A program made the translations under genes and the position numbers. Positions 49,606 through 58,278 of a stretch of 64,000 nt of DNA are shown one piece after another (positions within the stretch are counted from its first letter, which is position 1; each line of letters opens with the position of its first letter). Location of the stretch: positions 67,173 through 131,172 of the forward strand of contig CABUHY010000004.1 in assembly GCA_902491475.1 (NCBI GenBank), in the 5' to 3' direction. The notes below the pieces were generated by a model. The model ran no database searches. It had not been told where the DNA came from and saw only the letters and a program-made list of their open reading frames with translations. Source of the DNA: an uncultured Eubacteriales bacterium (GTDB lineage Bacteria > Bacillota > Clostridia > Oscillospirales > Acutalibacteraceae).

Positions 49606-50108
49606 CGGATAAGATAAAGGTAATTATTTCAAACGACCAAAAGGATGTTAAAATTCCGACAGGCGTGCGTATGCTTGTGCGCCGCTGCTGTAACGCCGTG
49701 CTTCGTCAGGAAAACTTTGAGGGTTCGGCGGAAATAAGCGTTACATTTGTAAACAATGAGCAAATCCACAAGCTCAATCTTGAGCACAGAAACATAGACA
49801 GGGAAACCGATGTTCTCTCATTCCCGCTCGGCGAAAACGGAGTTTACGACATAAACCTTGACACGGGCGCAAAGATGCTCGGCGATATAGTAATTTCCAT
49901 TGAAAAGGCTGTCGCTCAGGCGGAGGAATACGGTCATCCGCTTCAGAGGGAAATCGCATTTTTGACGGTTCATTCGCTTTTGCACCTTTTGGGTTATGAC
50001 CACGAGGGCGGCGGACTTGAAGCCGTGCGTATGCGTGAAAAGGAAGAGAGCGTTCTCACACAGCTCGGTCTTAAAAGGAACGGAAGCTATTATCTCGACG
50101 GAGAATAA
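49602..50108 (+). CDS. ybeY: Endoribonuclease YbeY (rRNA maturation factor)
   Basis: 168-aa metal-dependent RNase needed for 16S rRNA 3' end maturation. The zinc site HSLLHLLGYDHEG is complete (three His), with the upstream NLEHRNIDRETDVLSFPLGE and MLGDIVISIEKAV conserved motifs. Overlaps phoH by 4 nt and is followed by dgkA after 3 nt. Confidence 0.96.
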   Translation: MTDKIKVIISNDQKDVKIPTGVRMLVRRCCNAVLRQENFEGSAEISVTFVNNEQIHKLNLEHRNIDRETDVLSFPLGENGVYDINLDTGAKMLGDIVISIEKAVAQAEEYGHPLQREIAFLTVHSLLHLLGYDHEGGGLEAVRMREKEESVLTQLGLKRNGSYYLDGE

Positions 50109-50111
50109 TCT

Positions 50112-50615
50112 ATGAAAAGTCTTATAAAGAGCTTCGGTTATGCTTTTCGGGGCATATATCAGGCGCTGAAATATGAGAGGAATATGAGAATACATTTTGT
50201 GTGTATGATATATATGTATTCTTTCCTCTTTATCTACGATTTCTTTGAGGTCACAAGGACGCAGTTTGCAATAATTTTTCTTGCGAATGCGGCGGTTATT
50301 GCGGCGGAGCTTATCAATACGGCTGTCGAACGCACCGTTGACCTCGCAAGCGAAAAGCGCACCGAGAACGGAAAAATCGCAAAGGACACGGCGGCGGGAG
50401 CGGTGCTTGTGTGCGCAATATTTGCGGTGGCGACGGGTATTGCCGTGCTCGGTCAGCCCAAGGCTTTTGAGGCGATGTTCTCATACTACCGTGAAAATCC
50501 CGTTATGCTTGCGGTTTTCGTCCTTTCGATAATCCCCGCAACGGTGTTTATTTTCAAGGGCTTTTCAAAGGACTCTGCAAACGATAACAGTAAAAATAAA
50601 GGAAACATTAAATGA
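50112..50615 (+). CDS. dgkA: Diacylglycerol/undecaprenol kinase family protein
   Basis: 167-aa integral membrane kinase. It begins SFGYAFRGIYQALKYERNMR and holds the active-site NAAVIAAELINTAVERTVDL and the metal-binding Glu residues; four hydrophobic segments are visible, one more than in short homologues because of a C-terminal helix (MLAVFVLSIIPATVFIF). Gram-positive members phosphorylate undecaprenol. The position between ybeY and era is conserved. Confidence 0.92.
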   Translation: MKSLIKSFGYAFRGIYQALKYERNMRIHFVCMIYMYSFLFIYDFFEVTRTQFAIIFLANAAVIAAELINTAVERTVDLASEKRTENGKIAKDTAAGAVLVCAIFAVATGIAVLGQPKAFEAMFSYYRENPVMLAVFVLSIIPATVFIFKGFSKDSANDNSKNKGNIK

Positions 50616-51514
50616 ACAATACATCAAAAACGGCGTTTATCGCCATTGTCGGCAAGGCAAATGTCGGCAAATCTTCAATTCTTAACAGGCTTATCGGCAG
50701 TAAAATCGCCATTGTATCGTCCAAGCCTCAGACCACAAGGACAAGAATAATGGGCGTGCTCACAACGGAGGACAACATTCAGCTTGTCTTTACCGACACT
50801 CCCGGCTTTCACAAGCCCAAAAACAAGCTCGGTGAAAAGATGGTTCAGGCGGTAAGCGACAGCATATCGGGCGTTGACTCGTGTCTGTTTGTCGTTGACG
50901 CAAACGATGAAAAGCTGAACACCGCGGAGCTTGAACTCATTAAGAAATTCAAAGCCGAAAAAATGACGGTTGTCCTTGCGATTAACAAGATTGATATGTT
51001 AAAGGAAAAGACCGAGCTTATGAAAAAAATTGCCGAAATTTCGGCTCTTTACGATTTCAAAGCGGTGGTTCCCGTCAGCGCACAGTCGGGCGACGGAATT
51101 GACGAATTGCTTGACGAACTGAAAGCGCTGTCGGTCGAAAGCATACACTTCTTCCCCGACGACACCTTGACCGACCAGCCCGAAAGGGTGCTTGTCGCCG
51201 AAATTATAAGGGAAAAAATGCTTCGGCTTCTCGACAAGGAAATTCCTCACGGCACGGCTGTCGCCGTTGAGAGAATGCATGAGCGTGACGACGGCAGTAT
51301 TATGGATATTGAAGCCACGATATACTGCGAGCGTGAGAGCCACAAGGGCATAATTATCGGCAAGGGCGGTCAAATGCTCAAAAAAATATCCACATTTGCC
51401 CGTCAGGACATTGAAAACTTCTTTGATATAAAGGTCAATCTTCAGTGCTGGGTTAAGGTCAAAGAGGATTGGCGCAACAGAGAAGGAATTATTCACAATT
51501 TTGGTTTGGATTAA
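50612..51514 (+). CDS. era: GTPase Era
   Basis: 300-aa ribosome assembly GTPase. G1 is GKANVGKSS (residues 14-22), then KPQTTRTRIMGVL (switch), DTPGFHKPKNKLG (G3), NKIDMLKE (G4) and SAQSG (G5); the C-terminal KH domain has IIIGKGGQMLKKIS and binds the 16S rRNA 3' end. Overlaps dgkA by 4 nt. A hairpin follows 12 nt after the stop. Confidence 0.97.
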   Translation: MNNTSKTAFIAIVGKANVGKSSILNRLIGSKIAIVSSKPQTTRTRIMGVLTTEDNIQLVFTDTPGFHKPKNKLGEKMVQAVSDSISGVDSCLFVVDANDEKLNTAELELIKKFKAEKMTVVLAINKIDMLKEKTELMKKIAEISALYDFKAVVPVSAQSGDGIDELLDELKALSVESIHFFPDDTLTDQPERVLVAEIIREKMLRLLDKEIPHGTAVAVERMHERDDGSIMDIEATIYCERESHKGIIIGKGGQMLKKISTFARQDIENFFDIKVNLQCWVKVKEDWRNREGIIHNFGLD

Positions 51515-51525
51515 CAGTAATACAA

Positions 51526-51569
51526 CCGTCTTAAAAGGTTAAGTTAATTATATAAATCTTTTAAGGCGG
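51526..51569 (+). other. Inverted repeat between era and the YqzL-like gene
   Basis: CCGTCTTAAAAG pairs with CTTTTAAGGCGG (one mismatch) around a 20-nt AT-rich loop. Only a weak T tract follows, so it may be a partial terminator or processing hairpin; it ends 7 nt before the small gene. Confidence 0.55.
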
Positions 51570-51576
51570 TCTTGTT

Positions 51577-51732
51577 ATGAAAAGCGAAGATTTTTGGTAT
51601 GTTTTTTCAAAAAGCGGAAAAATCGACGATTATATAAAATATAATGTCATAAAACAGGAAGAGAAAACCGAGGAAGCAAAAAATGAGGTACAACACAAAG
51701 GGGCTTATCCTCAGAGAACAGAATATCGGTGA
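51577..51732 (+). CDS. yqzL: YqzL-like small protein
   Basis: 51-aa protein encoded between era and recO, the position of yqzL in Bacillus. Its start, DFWYVFSKSGKIDDYIKYN, matches the W-x-V-F-x-x-T/S-G-x-I-D-x-Y pattern of YqzL (about 47 aa). The second half is charged (QEEKTEEAKNEV). ATG 51577 has AAGGCGG about 7 nt upstream. The last 50 nt overlap the start of recO in another frame. Function unknown. Confidence 0.78.
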   Translation: MKSEDFWYVFSKSGKIDDYIKYNVIKQEEKTEEAKNEVQHKGAYPQRTEYR

Positions 51733-52426
51733 GCAGGACAAGCTTGTTACTGTGCTTACGGGCGATATGGGCATTATAAAGGCATTCGTCCGAGGCGCCA
51801 AAAGCATAAAAAGCAAAAAGCACTCTTCCACGGGTCAGTTCTGCTATTCACGGCTGTCCTTTTATTCGGGAAAGGACAGTTACATAATCGACGAGGCGCA
51901 GAGTATCGAGATGTTTTTCGATTTGAGAAGCGACATTGAAAAACTTGCGCTCGCCCAGTATTTTGCCGAGCTTGCGTGCGAACTGTCGCCGCAGGACGAA
52001 CAGGCAAACGAGTATTTGAGAATAATGCTCAACTCCCTTTATATGCTTGCCCACGAAAAACGCCCCGCTTTGCAGTTAAAAGCGATAACGGAGCTTCGGC
52101 TTTTATCGCTCTCGGGCTATACTCCCAATCTTGTCGCCTGTGAACGGTGCGGCGAGTTTGAAACCCCGACAATGTATTTCGATGTCGAGCACGGACTTCT
52201 CTACTGTGAAAACTGTGCTTCGGGAAACGCTCTTTTCCCGTTGCCGCTGCGTATAGTTACCGCAATGAGGCATATCATTTTTTCAGATATTGAAAAGCTT
52301 TACAATTTCCGAATGTCCGACTCCGAGCTGTCGGAGCTTTCCTATATAACCGAGGTCTATACAAGGGTAAAATCGGACAGGAATTTCAAAACGCTTGAAT
52401 TTTACAATTCTATGAGGACTTTATAA
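51683..52426 (+). CDS. recO: DNA repair protein RecO
   Basis: 247-aa recombination mediator that loads RecA with RecR. The OB-fold N-terminus contains KGLILREQNIGEQDKLVTVL and FVRGAKSIKSKKHSS; the C-terminal helical domain carries a zinc-binding cysteine set (CERCGEF, LLYCENCASG). The gene starts inside the YqzL-like gene and ends one base before mutS2. Confidence 0.95.
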   Translation: MRYNTKGLILREQNIGEQDKLVTVLTGDMGIIKAFVRGAKSIKSKKHSSTGQFCYSRLSFYSGKDSYIIDEAQSIEMFFDLRSDIEKLALAQYFAELACELSPQDEQANEYLRIMLNSLYMLAHEKRPALQLKAITELRLLSLSGYTPNLVACERCGEFETPTMYFDVEHGLLYCENCASGNALFPLPLRIVTAMRHIIFSDIEKLYNFRMSDSELSELSYITEVYTRVKSDRNFKTLEFYNSMRTL

Positions 52427-54814
52427 ATGCAAAAGGATTATATTTCACTTGAATTACCCAAGATACTCTCGCTTCTTGCGGACCTTACCGCCTGCGAGGA
52501 CGCACGGGAAAAGGCTTTGGCGCTTACCCCGTCATACGATATTTTTGAGGTATCCGATTTACTTTCAAAGACCGAATCGGCGCATATTTTAATCGCAAAA
52601 TTCGGCGCACCCGGCTTCGGCGGACTTATAAATGTTGACAACTCTCTTCGCCGTGCACAGGCGGGCGGCGTGCTTAATATGCGTGAACTGCTCGATATTT
52701 CGCAGGTGTTGAGGGTTATAAGAGGCATACTCTCCTGGCACGATAAGTCGGCGGGTATGAGCACGGCTCTCGACGACCTTTTTAATTCGCTTTATCCCAA
52801 TAAATTCCTGGAGGACACCATAAACAATGCGATAATCTCCGAGAGTGAGATGTCCGACAACGCCTCCTCCGAGCTTAAAAACATACGCAGGAAGATGCGG
52901 GCGCAGGAATCGAGGATAAGAGAACAGCTTGACAAAATGCTTCATTCGACCGTATACCGCAACAGCTTGCAGGACGCAATCATCACACAGCGTAACGGCA
53001 GGTTTGTCGTTCCCGTAAAGAGCGAGCACCGCTCACAGGTTGCGGGTATGGTTCACGACACCTCGTCAAGCGGTGCCACGGTGTTTATCGAGCCTGCCGC
53101 AGTTGTTGAAGCAAACAATGAAATAAAGGTGCTCCAAAGCAAGGAAAGGGACGAAATAGACAGGATTTTGTCCGAGCTCTCCGTTGCGGCGTCGGAGTTT
53201 GCCGACAGCATAATTTTAAGCTATAACAGCGCAGTTGAGCTCAATCTTATTTTCTCAAAGGCGCAGTTGGGCTATAAAATGAAAGCGACAAAGCCGATAA
53301 TCAACGACGAGGGAATAATCGAGCTCAAAAAAGCAAGGCATCCCTTATTGAACCCTCAAAAGGTAGTGCCCGTCGACATCAGACTCGGCGAGGACTTTGA
53401 TTCGCTTGTGATAACGGGTCCCAACACGGGCGGTAAAACGGTTTCGATTAAAACGCTCGGACTTTTGACTCTTATGGCGCAGTGCGGTCTGTACATTCCG
53501 GCAAACGACAATTCACGCCTTTGCGTGTTCAAAAACATACTTTGCGATATAGGCGAGGAACAGAGCATCGAGCAGTCGCTTTCCACTTTTTCGGCACATA
53601 TGACGAAAATCGTCTCAATAACCGAAATCGCAGACTCTTCGTCGCTTGTGCTCATAGACGAATTGGGCGCAGGCACAGACCCCGTAGAGGGTGCGGCGCT
53701 TGCCGTTTCGGTGCTTGAATATTTGAGGCGGAAAGGTGCAAAAATCGCCGCCACAACCCACTATTCGGAGCTCAAAGAGTACGCCTTGAGAACGGAGAGG
53801 GTCGAAAACGCTTCGTGCGAATTTGATGTTGAAACCCTGAGCCCGACATATAAGCTTTTGATAGGTGTTCCGGGCCGCTCCAACGCTTTTGCAATCTCAC
53901 GCCGGCTCAACCTTAAAGAGGAGATAATCGAAGCGGCGCAAACTCTTATTTCCGAGGAGAACACACGCTTTGAGGATGTCGTTGACAGCCTTGAAAAGAC
54001 GAGACTTCAGATGGAGGACGAACGCCGCAGAACCGAGGAACTCAAGCAACAGATAGATAAAATGAAAGCTTCGGTACAGCAAAAGCTTGACGAGGCGCAG
54101 AAAAAGAGCGATAAGGAAGTCGAACGGGCGCAGAACGAGGCAAAGCGTATTGTCGAAAACGCAAAGCGTGCCGCAAATTCGCTTATGCTTGAAATAGAAA
54201 TGCTCCGTAAGGAACAGGTCAGGGAAAAGAATGCCGCCGAAATGGCAAGAAAGGCGAGGGCGGCTATGAAACAGCACCTCAACGCCATTGACGACCTGAC
54301 GAGCGAAACATATTACGACAATGACGACGGAGATTACACGCTTCCCCGTCCGCTTAAAGTCGGCGACAATGTCCGCATCACGACCCTCGGAACGGACGGA
54401 ACGGTGGTTTCGGTTACCGACTCAAAGGGCAATGTCGAGGTTCAGGCGGGCATAATCAAAACCAAGGTTCCCGAGGACACCCTGCGGCTTTTGGGCGACA
54501 AGAAGAAAAAATCGGAGCCGTCAAAACGCCGCACCGTCAGGACGACAGACACCGAGCTTAAAACGCAGAGTGCAAAGACGAGCGTTGATTTGAGAGGCAT
54601 GGACAGGGAAGAGGCTATAATGGAGCTTGACCGCTTTATCGACAGCATTGTCCGCTCGGGACTCAACGAGTTTACGGTAATTCACGGCAAGGGTACGGGC
54701 GTGCTTCGCAAGGCTGTACAGGCTCATCTCAAAAAGCACCCGAACATCAGAACCTACCGCACGGGCATTTACGGCGAGGGCGAAGAGGGCGTTACGATAG
54801 CGGAGCTCAAATAA
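52427..54814 (+). CDS. mutS2: Endonuclease MutS2 (RqcU-type ribosome rescue factor)
   Basis: 795-aa protein of the usual MutS2 length. The clamp/lever region is followed by the ATPase with Walker A ITGPNTGGKTVSIKTLG and Walker B SLVLIDELGAGTDPVEGAAL, a long coiled coil (about 515-630, rich in Lys, Glu and Arg), a KOW-like segment (VGDNVRITTLGTDGTVVSVT) and a C-terminal Smr domain (SVDLRGMDREEAIMELDRFI, VIHGKGTGVLRKAVQAHLKK). Homologues split collided ribosomes or suppress recombination. Directly follows recO. Confidence 0.96.
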   Translation: MQKDYISLELPKILSLLADLTACEDAREKALALTPSYDIFEVSDLLSKTESAHILIAKFGAPGFGGLINVDNSLRRAQAGGVLNMRELLDISQVLRVIRGILSWHDKSAGMSTALDDLFNSLYPNKFLEDTINNAIISESEMSDNASSELKNIRRKMRAQESRIREQLDKMLHSTVYRNSLQDAIITQRNGRFVVPVKSEHRSQVAGMVHDTSSSGATVFIEPAAVVEANNEIKVLQSKERDEIDRILSELSVAASEFADSIILSYNSAVELNLIFSKAQLGYKMKATKPIINDEGIIELKKARHPLLNPQKVVPVDIRLGEDFDSLVITGPNTGGKTVSIKTLGLLTLMAQCGLYIPANDNSRLCVFKNILCDIGEEQSIEQSLSTFSAHMTKIVSITEIADSSSLVLIDELGAGTDPVEGAALAVSVLEYLRRKGAKIAATTHYSELKEYALRTERVENASCEFDVETLSPTYKLLIGVPGRSNAFAISRRLNLKEEIIEAAQTLISEENTRFEDVVDSLEKTRLQMEDERRRTEELKQQIDKMKASVQQKLDEAQKKSDKEVERAQNEAKRIVENAKRAANSLMLEIEMLRKEQVREKNAAEMARKARAAMKQHLNAIDDLTSETYYDNDDGDYTLPRPLKVGDNVRITTLGTDGTVVSVTDSKGNVEVQAGIIKTKVPEDTLRLLGDKKKKSEPSKRRTVRTTDTELKTQSAKTSVDLRGMDREEAIMELDRFIDSIVRSGLNEFTVIHGKGTGVLRKAVQAHLKKHPNIRTYRTGIYGEGEEGVTIAELK

Positions 54815-54817
54815 TGC

Positions 54818-54845
54818 TTGCAAATACAGCTTTTTATGTTAAAAT
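54818..54845 (+). promoter_or_regulatory. Promoter for the lipoprotein gene
   Basis: TTGCAA (54818-54823), 16-nt spacer, TAAAAT (54840-54845), 30 nt before ATG 54876. Confidence 0.55.
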
Positions 54846-54875
54846 AAACTTGAATTTATATCGGAGGAAAAACAT

Positions 54876-55292
54876 ATGAAAAAATCTGTTATTGCCGTTG
54901 CACTCGCATTGGTTGCTATGGCGGCACTTATGACGGCTTGCAAAAAGGATGACGGTTTTGACGAAAAGCCCGTTCCCGACACCACTGTTGAGTATTCCAC
55001 GGACGAAAACGGCGAGACCTATGTCACAAATGTAAACGGAGAAAAAATTCCCGTAACGACCGACAAAAACGGCTATGCGGAGCTTTATTCCGACCTTGTT
55101 ACCAAGACTGCGGAGCAGGTGTCAAGGGAGCAGGAGAGCATTGAGGCGGAAAAGACAACTGCCGCACCGGCAACTGAGCCCGTAACTTCTCCCGAAACTA
55201 CCAAAAAGAGCGAGCAGCAGACAAACAAGGTAGTTGTCGGAAAAGACGATGTAAACGACGGCTCGCACGACGCGGTTATCGACTGGAGATAA
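54876..55292 (+). CDS. Small lipoprotein of unknown function
   Basis: 138-aa exported protein with a signal peptide and lipobox (SVIAVALALVAMAALMTAC, Cys21), then an acidic, Thr/Glu/Lys-rich region without clear domains (VTTDKNGYAELYSDLVTKTA; TTAAPATEPVTSPETTKKSE). It probably sits on the outer face of the membrane as an unstructured or small-domain protein. ATG 54876 has CGGAGGAAA upstream. Single-gene unit between mutS2 and ylxM. Not assigned to a family. Confidence 0.82.
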   Translation: MKKSVIAVALALVAMAALMTACKKDDGFDEKPVPDTTVEYSTDENGETYVTNVNGEKIPVTTDKNGYAELYSDLVTKTAEQVSREQESIEAEKTTAAPATEPVTSPETTKKSEQQTNKVVVGKDDVNDGSHDAVIDWR

Positions 55293-55300
55293 AATTTTTC

Positions 55301-55329
55301 TTGACAAATCAATATTTATTTAGTATAAT
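55301..55329 (+). promoter_or_regulatory. Consensus promoter for ylxM-ffh
   Basis: Perfect TTGACA (55301-55306), 17-nt spacer, perfect TATAAT (55324-55329). The strongest-looking promoter in the window, as expected for SRP and ribosomal genes. Confidence 0.9.
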
Positions 55330-55331
55330 AG

Positions 55332-55362
55332 CACCCTGTAAAGCAAATGACTTTACAGGGTG
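55332..55362 (+). other. 12-bp hairpin at the predicted 5' end of the ylxM mRNA
   Basis: CACCCTGTAAAG and CTTTACAGGGTG form a perfect stem with a 7-nt loop, starting 3 nt after the -10 hexamer. The transcript start is expected around 55336, inside the left arm. It could stabilise the 5' end, be a protein operator, or belong to a transcript starting upstream. Confidence 0.75.
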
Positions 55363-55398
55363 TTGTTACGGATTTTACATTCGGAAGAGGGCATTTTA

Positions 55399-55761
55399 GT
55401 GGCTAATAACGTTGAAATAACAATTTTATATGATTTTTACGGCGACGTTCTTACCGAAAAGCAGAGGGACTTTCTCAACTATTATTATAATGACGATCTC
55501 TCGCTTTCCGAAATTGCCGAAAACGAGGGTATTACCCGTCAGGGCGTAAGGGACGCTATCAAGCGTGCCGAGGCTCAGCTCTACGATATGGAAGAAAAAC
55601 TCGGCTTTGCGGCAAAGTTTGAACATATCACGGAATGTATGAACGGCATAATCGACTGCGCCGAAAAGATAAACGAATACAATCTCGAACACGACCTGTC
55701 GAGGGAGGTCAACGAAACCGTTGTCAGAATAAAATCCCTTGCACTGTCCGTAGTTGAATAA
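55399..55761 (+). CDS. ylxM: YlxM, SRP-associated HTH protein
   Basis: 120-aa protein with the UPF0122/YlxM pattern: ITILYDFYGDVLTEKQRDFL, NYYYNDDLSLSEIAENEGIT and RQGVRDAIKRAEAQLYDMEE, a sigma-region-4-like HTH, followed by a helical tail. It is usually found directly upstream of ffh, as here (11 nt gap). The frame is open to an upstream start at 55360, but GAGGG before GTG 55399 gives the normal family length. Confidence 0.92.
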   Translation: MANNVEITILYDFYGDVLTEKQRDFLNYYYNDDLSLSEIAENEGITRQGVRDAIKRAEAQLYDMEEKLGFAAKFEHITECMNGIIDCAEKINEYNLEHDLSREVNETVVRIKSLALSVVE

Positions 55762-55772
55762 GAGGTACTGAA

Positions 55773-57131
55773 ATGGCATTTGAAAGTTTATCGGATAAAC
55801 TCGAATCCGCATTCGGTCGGCTTCGCAGTAAGGGAAGCCTTAACGAGTCGGATGTCAAAGAGGCTATGCGTGAGGTTCGCCTTGCTTTGCTTGAGGCGGA
55901 TGTCAACTACAAGGTAGCCAAGGACTTTACCCAAAGGGTAACCGAGAGGGCAATAGGCTCGCAGGTTATGGAAAGCCTTACTCCCGCTCAGATGGTAATT
56001 AAAATCGTAAACGAAGAGCTTACCGAGCTTATGGGCGGCACCCAGACAAGGCTTGCCTACGCTTCGCATCCGCCCACAATCGTTATGATGTGCGGCTTGC
56101 AGGGCTCGGGTAAAACAACGCACTGCGCCAAGATTGCCTTAAAGCTTAAAAAGGAAAATCACAGACCCCTGCTTGTAGCCTGCGACGTTTACCGTCCTGC
56201 GGCTATCAAACAGCTTCAGGTTGTCGGCGAGCAGGTCGGCGTTCCCGTTTTCGAACAGGGTCAGGGCGACCCCGTTGAGATTTCAAAGCAGGCTGTTGCG
56301 CTTGCCAAGGACCAAGGCTACGACTATGTTATTATAGATACCGCCGGCCGTTTGCATATCGACCGTGAGCTTATGGAAGAATTGCAGAATGTCAAGGCGG
56401 CTGTTCATCCTCATGAGATTTTGCTTGTCGTTGACGCCATGACGGGTCAGGACGCCGTTACGGTTGCGAGCACATTTGACGAAACGCTTGGAATTGACGG
56501 TATGGTTCTTACCAAGATGGACGGCGACACCAGAGGCGGTGCGGCTCTTTCCGCAAGGGCTGTTACGGGTAAGCCGATTAAATTTGTCGGTATGGGCGAG
56601 AAGCTCGACGAGCTCGACTATTTCTACCCCGACAGAATGGCTTCGAGAATACTCGGCATGGGCGATGTGCTCTCCCTTATCGAAAAGGCGGAGACCGCTC
56701 TTGATGAAAAGAAAGCGGCAGAGCTTGAAGCAAAGATACGCAAGAACAAATTTGACCTTAACGATTTGCTCGACCAGATGCAGCAGGTTAAGAAAATGGG
56801 CTCTATGAAGGACATTCTCTCAATGCTGCCGGGCGTCGGAAGCAAGCTTAAAAATGTCGATGTTGACGACGGTCAGCTTGACAGAATACAGGCAATTATT
56901 TTCTCAATGACTCCCAAGGAGCGTTCAAACCCCGACATTATCAATCCGTCGAGGAAAAGACGAATTGCCGCAGGCTGCGGTATGCAGGTCGAGGATGTCA
57001 ACCGACTTCTCTCGCAGTACCGTCAGATGCAGAAGATGATGAAGCAGTTCAACTCAAAGGGTATGAGGAAAAAACTCGCAAGAATGAACTTCGGCGGCGG
57101 ACAGGGCGGCTTCGGCGGCTTCCCGATGTAA
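55773..57131 (+). CDS. ffh: Signal recognition particle protein Ffh
   Basis: 452-aa SRP GTPase that targets nascent membrane proteins with 4.5S RNA. N domain, G domain with GLQGSGKTTHCAKIALKL, VIIDTAGRLHIDRELM and LTKMDGDTRGGAALS, and a Met-rich M domain (RQMQKMMKQFNSKGMRKKLA) with a Gly/Phe-rich tail. ATG 55773 lies after AAGAGGTACTGAA. No SRP RNA gene was recognised nearby. Confidence 0.97.
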   Translation: MAFESLSDKLESAFGRLRSKGSLNESDVKEAMREVRLALLEADVNYKVAKDFTQRVTERAIGSQVMESLTPAQMVIKIVNEELTELMGGTQTRLAYASHPPTIVMMCGLQGSGKTTHCAKIALKLKKENHRPLLVACDVYRPAAIKQLQVVGEQVGVPVFEQGQGDPVEISKQAVALAKDQGYDYVIIDTAGRLHIDRELMEELQNVKAAVHPHEILLVVDAMTGQDAVTVASTFDETLGIDGMVLTKMDGDTRGGAALSARAVTGKPIKFVGMGEKLDELDYFYPDRMASRILGMGDVLSLIEKAETALDEKKAAELEAKIRKNKFDLNDLLDQMQQVKKMGSMKDILSMLPGVGSKLKNVDVDDGQLDRIQAIIFSMTPKERSNPDIINPSRKRRIAAGCGMQVEDVNRLLSQYRQMQKMMKQFNSKGMRKKLARMNFGGGQGGFGGFPM

Positions 57132-57202
57132 ACATATCAACTAAGCACTTTTAAGTGGTTGGCATAAAATTATTTATAATATATTTTTTGGAGGAAAACA
57201 AA

Positions 57203-57448
57203 ATGGCAGTAAAAATCAGACTTCGCAGAATGGGCGCAAAGAAAGCTCCCTTCTACCGTGTAATCGTTGCAGATTCAAGATCACCCCGTGACGGTAAGTG
57301 CATCGAGGAGATCGGTACTTTCGATCCCATGAAGACACCTGCAGAGGTTAAAATCGACGCTGAAAAGGCTCAGCAGTGGATTAAGAACGGCGCTCAGCCG
57401 ACCGACACTGTTAAGGCTTTGCTCAAGCAGAACGGCATTATTAAATAA
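57203..57448 (+). CDS. rpsP: 30S ribosomal protein S16
   Basis: 81-aa S16 of normal length: AVKIRLRRMGAKKAPFYRVI, ADSRSPRDGKCIEEIGTFDP and AQQWIKNGAQPTDTVKALL. GGAGGAAAACAAA before ATG 57203 fixes the start; an in-frame extension upstream is rejected. Heads the rpsP-khpA-rimM-trmD set. The 71-nt gap after ffh holds a CACTT/AAGTG mini-hairpin and a TATAAT-like box at 57175 without a matching -35. Confidence 0.97.
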   Translation: MAVKIRLRRMGAKKAPFYRVIVADSRSPRDGKCIEEIGTFDPMKTPAEVKIDAEKAQQWIKNGAQPTDTVKALLKQNGIIK

Positions 57449-57466
57449 TCAAGGAGGGTCTTTTAG

Positions 57467-57700
57467 ATGAAAGAACTTCTTGAAATCATTGCAAAGGGTC
57501 TTGTTGAAAACCCCGATAAGGTCAGCGTTACGGTTGACGAGCCCAACGAGAGAGGTATCATTGTTTACCATCTCCATGTTGACGAAAACGAAATGGGCAG
57601 AGTAATCGGCAAACAGGGCAGAATTGCAAAGGCAATCAGAACCGTCGTTAAGGCTCGTGCCGTTAAGGACGGAGAAAAAGTTCAGATTGATATTGACTGA
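57467..57700 (+). CDS. khpA: KH-domain RNA-binding protein KhpA
   Basis: 77-aa single KH domain protein: ELLEIIAKGLVENPDKVSVT, then GRVIGKQGRIAKAIRTVVKA with the GxxG loop. It acts with KhpB in RNA binding and cell-elongation control in Firmicutes. AGGAGG precedes ATG 57467. Fixed position between rpsP and rimM. Confidence 0.95.
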   Translation: MKELLEIIAKGLVENPDKVSVTVDEPNERGIIVYHLHVDENEMGRVIGKQGRIAKAIRTVVKARAVKDGEKVQIDID

Positions 57701-57707
57701 GTAAGTG

Positions 57708-57728
57708 AGGGGTACATTATGTACCCCT
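57708..57728 (+). other. Hairpin between khpA and rimM
   Basis: AGGGGTACA and TGTACCCCT form a perfect 9-bp stem with a 3-nt loop, followed shortly by CTTTT and the rimM binding site. Possible partial attenuator or processing site inside the operon. Confidence 0.6.
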
Positions 57729-57747
57729 TAGCTTTTATGGGGGAAAT

Positions 57748-58278
57748 ATGCTTAAACCTTATCTTGCACTCGGGCAGATAGTCGGCACTCACGGCGTAAA
57801 GGGCGAGGTTCGCCTCAATCCGTGGTGCGACGCTCCGCAGTTTATTAAAAATTTCAAAACCCTGTACTTTGACGAAAAGGGAAACGACGGCGTCGCTGTG
57901 AAGTCCGCAAGACCTCACGGCAATATTGTCATACTCCTGCTTGACGGCGTTGACAGTATGGAAAAGGCGCAGACGCTTCGCAACAGGGTCCTGTATATGA
58001 AACGGGAGGACGCAAACCTGCCTGCAAACACCTGGTTTATCGAGGACTTGATAGGCTGCGAGGTGCGGCAGATAAACACGGGTAAGGTCTACGGCAAAAT
58101 TTCCGATGTTCAAAAGTATCCCGCAAACGATGTCTGGACGGTTAAATCGGACGACGGAACACAAACCCTTATTCCGGCAATCAAAAGCGTGGTAATCAAC
58201 GCCGATGTTGAAAACGGGTTTGTTGAAATAGACGCCATAAAAGGACTTTTTGACGACGGGGAGAGCGTTCGGGTATGA
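57748..58278 (+). CDS. rimM: Ribosome maturation factor RimM
   Basis: 176-aa 16S rRNA processing protein: PYLALGQIVGTHGVKGEVRL, then PWCD, NTWFIEDLIGCEVRQINTGK in the PRC-barrel part and DGTQTLIPAIKSVVINADVE. ATG 57748 follows GGGGGAAAT. Overlaps trmD by 4 nt. Confidence 0.95.
   Translation: MLKPYLALGQIVGTHGVKGEVRLNPWCDAPQFIKNFKTLYFDEKGNDGVAVKSARPHGNIVILLLDGVDSMEKAQTLRNRVLYMKREDANLPANTWFIEDLIGCEVRQINTGKVYGKISDVQKYPANDVWTVKSDDGTQTLIPAIKSVVINADVENGFVEIDAIKGLFDDGESVRV

Noticed and set aside
57132..57202. Separate promoter or ribosomal-protein leader before rpsP
   Set aside because: A TATAAT box is present, but no suitable -35 hexamer or extended leader structure; co-transcription from ffh is as likely.
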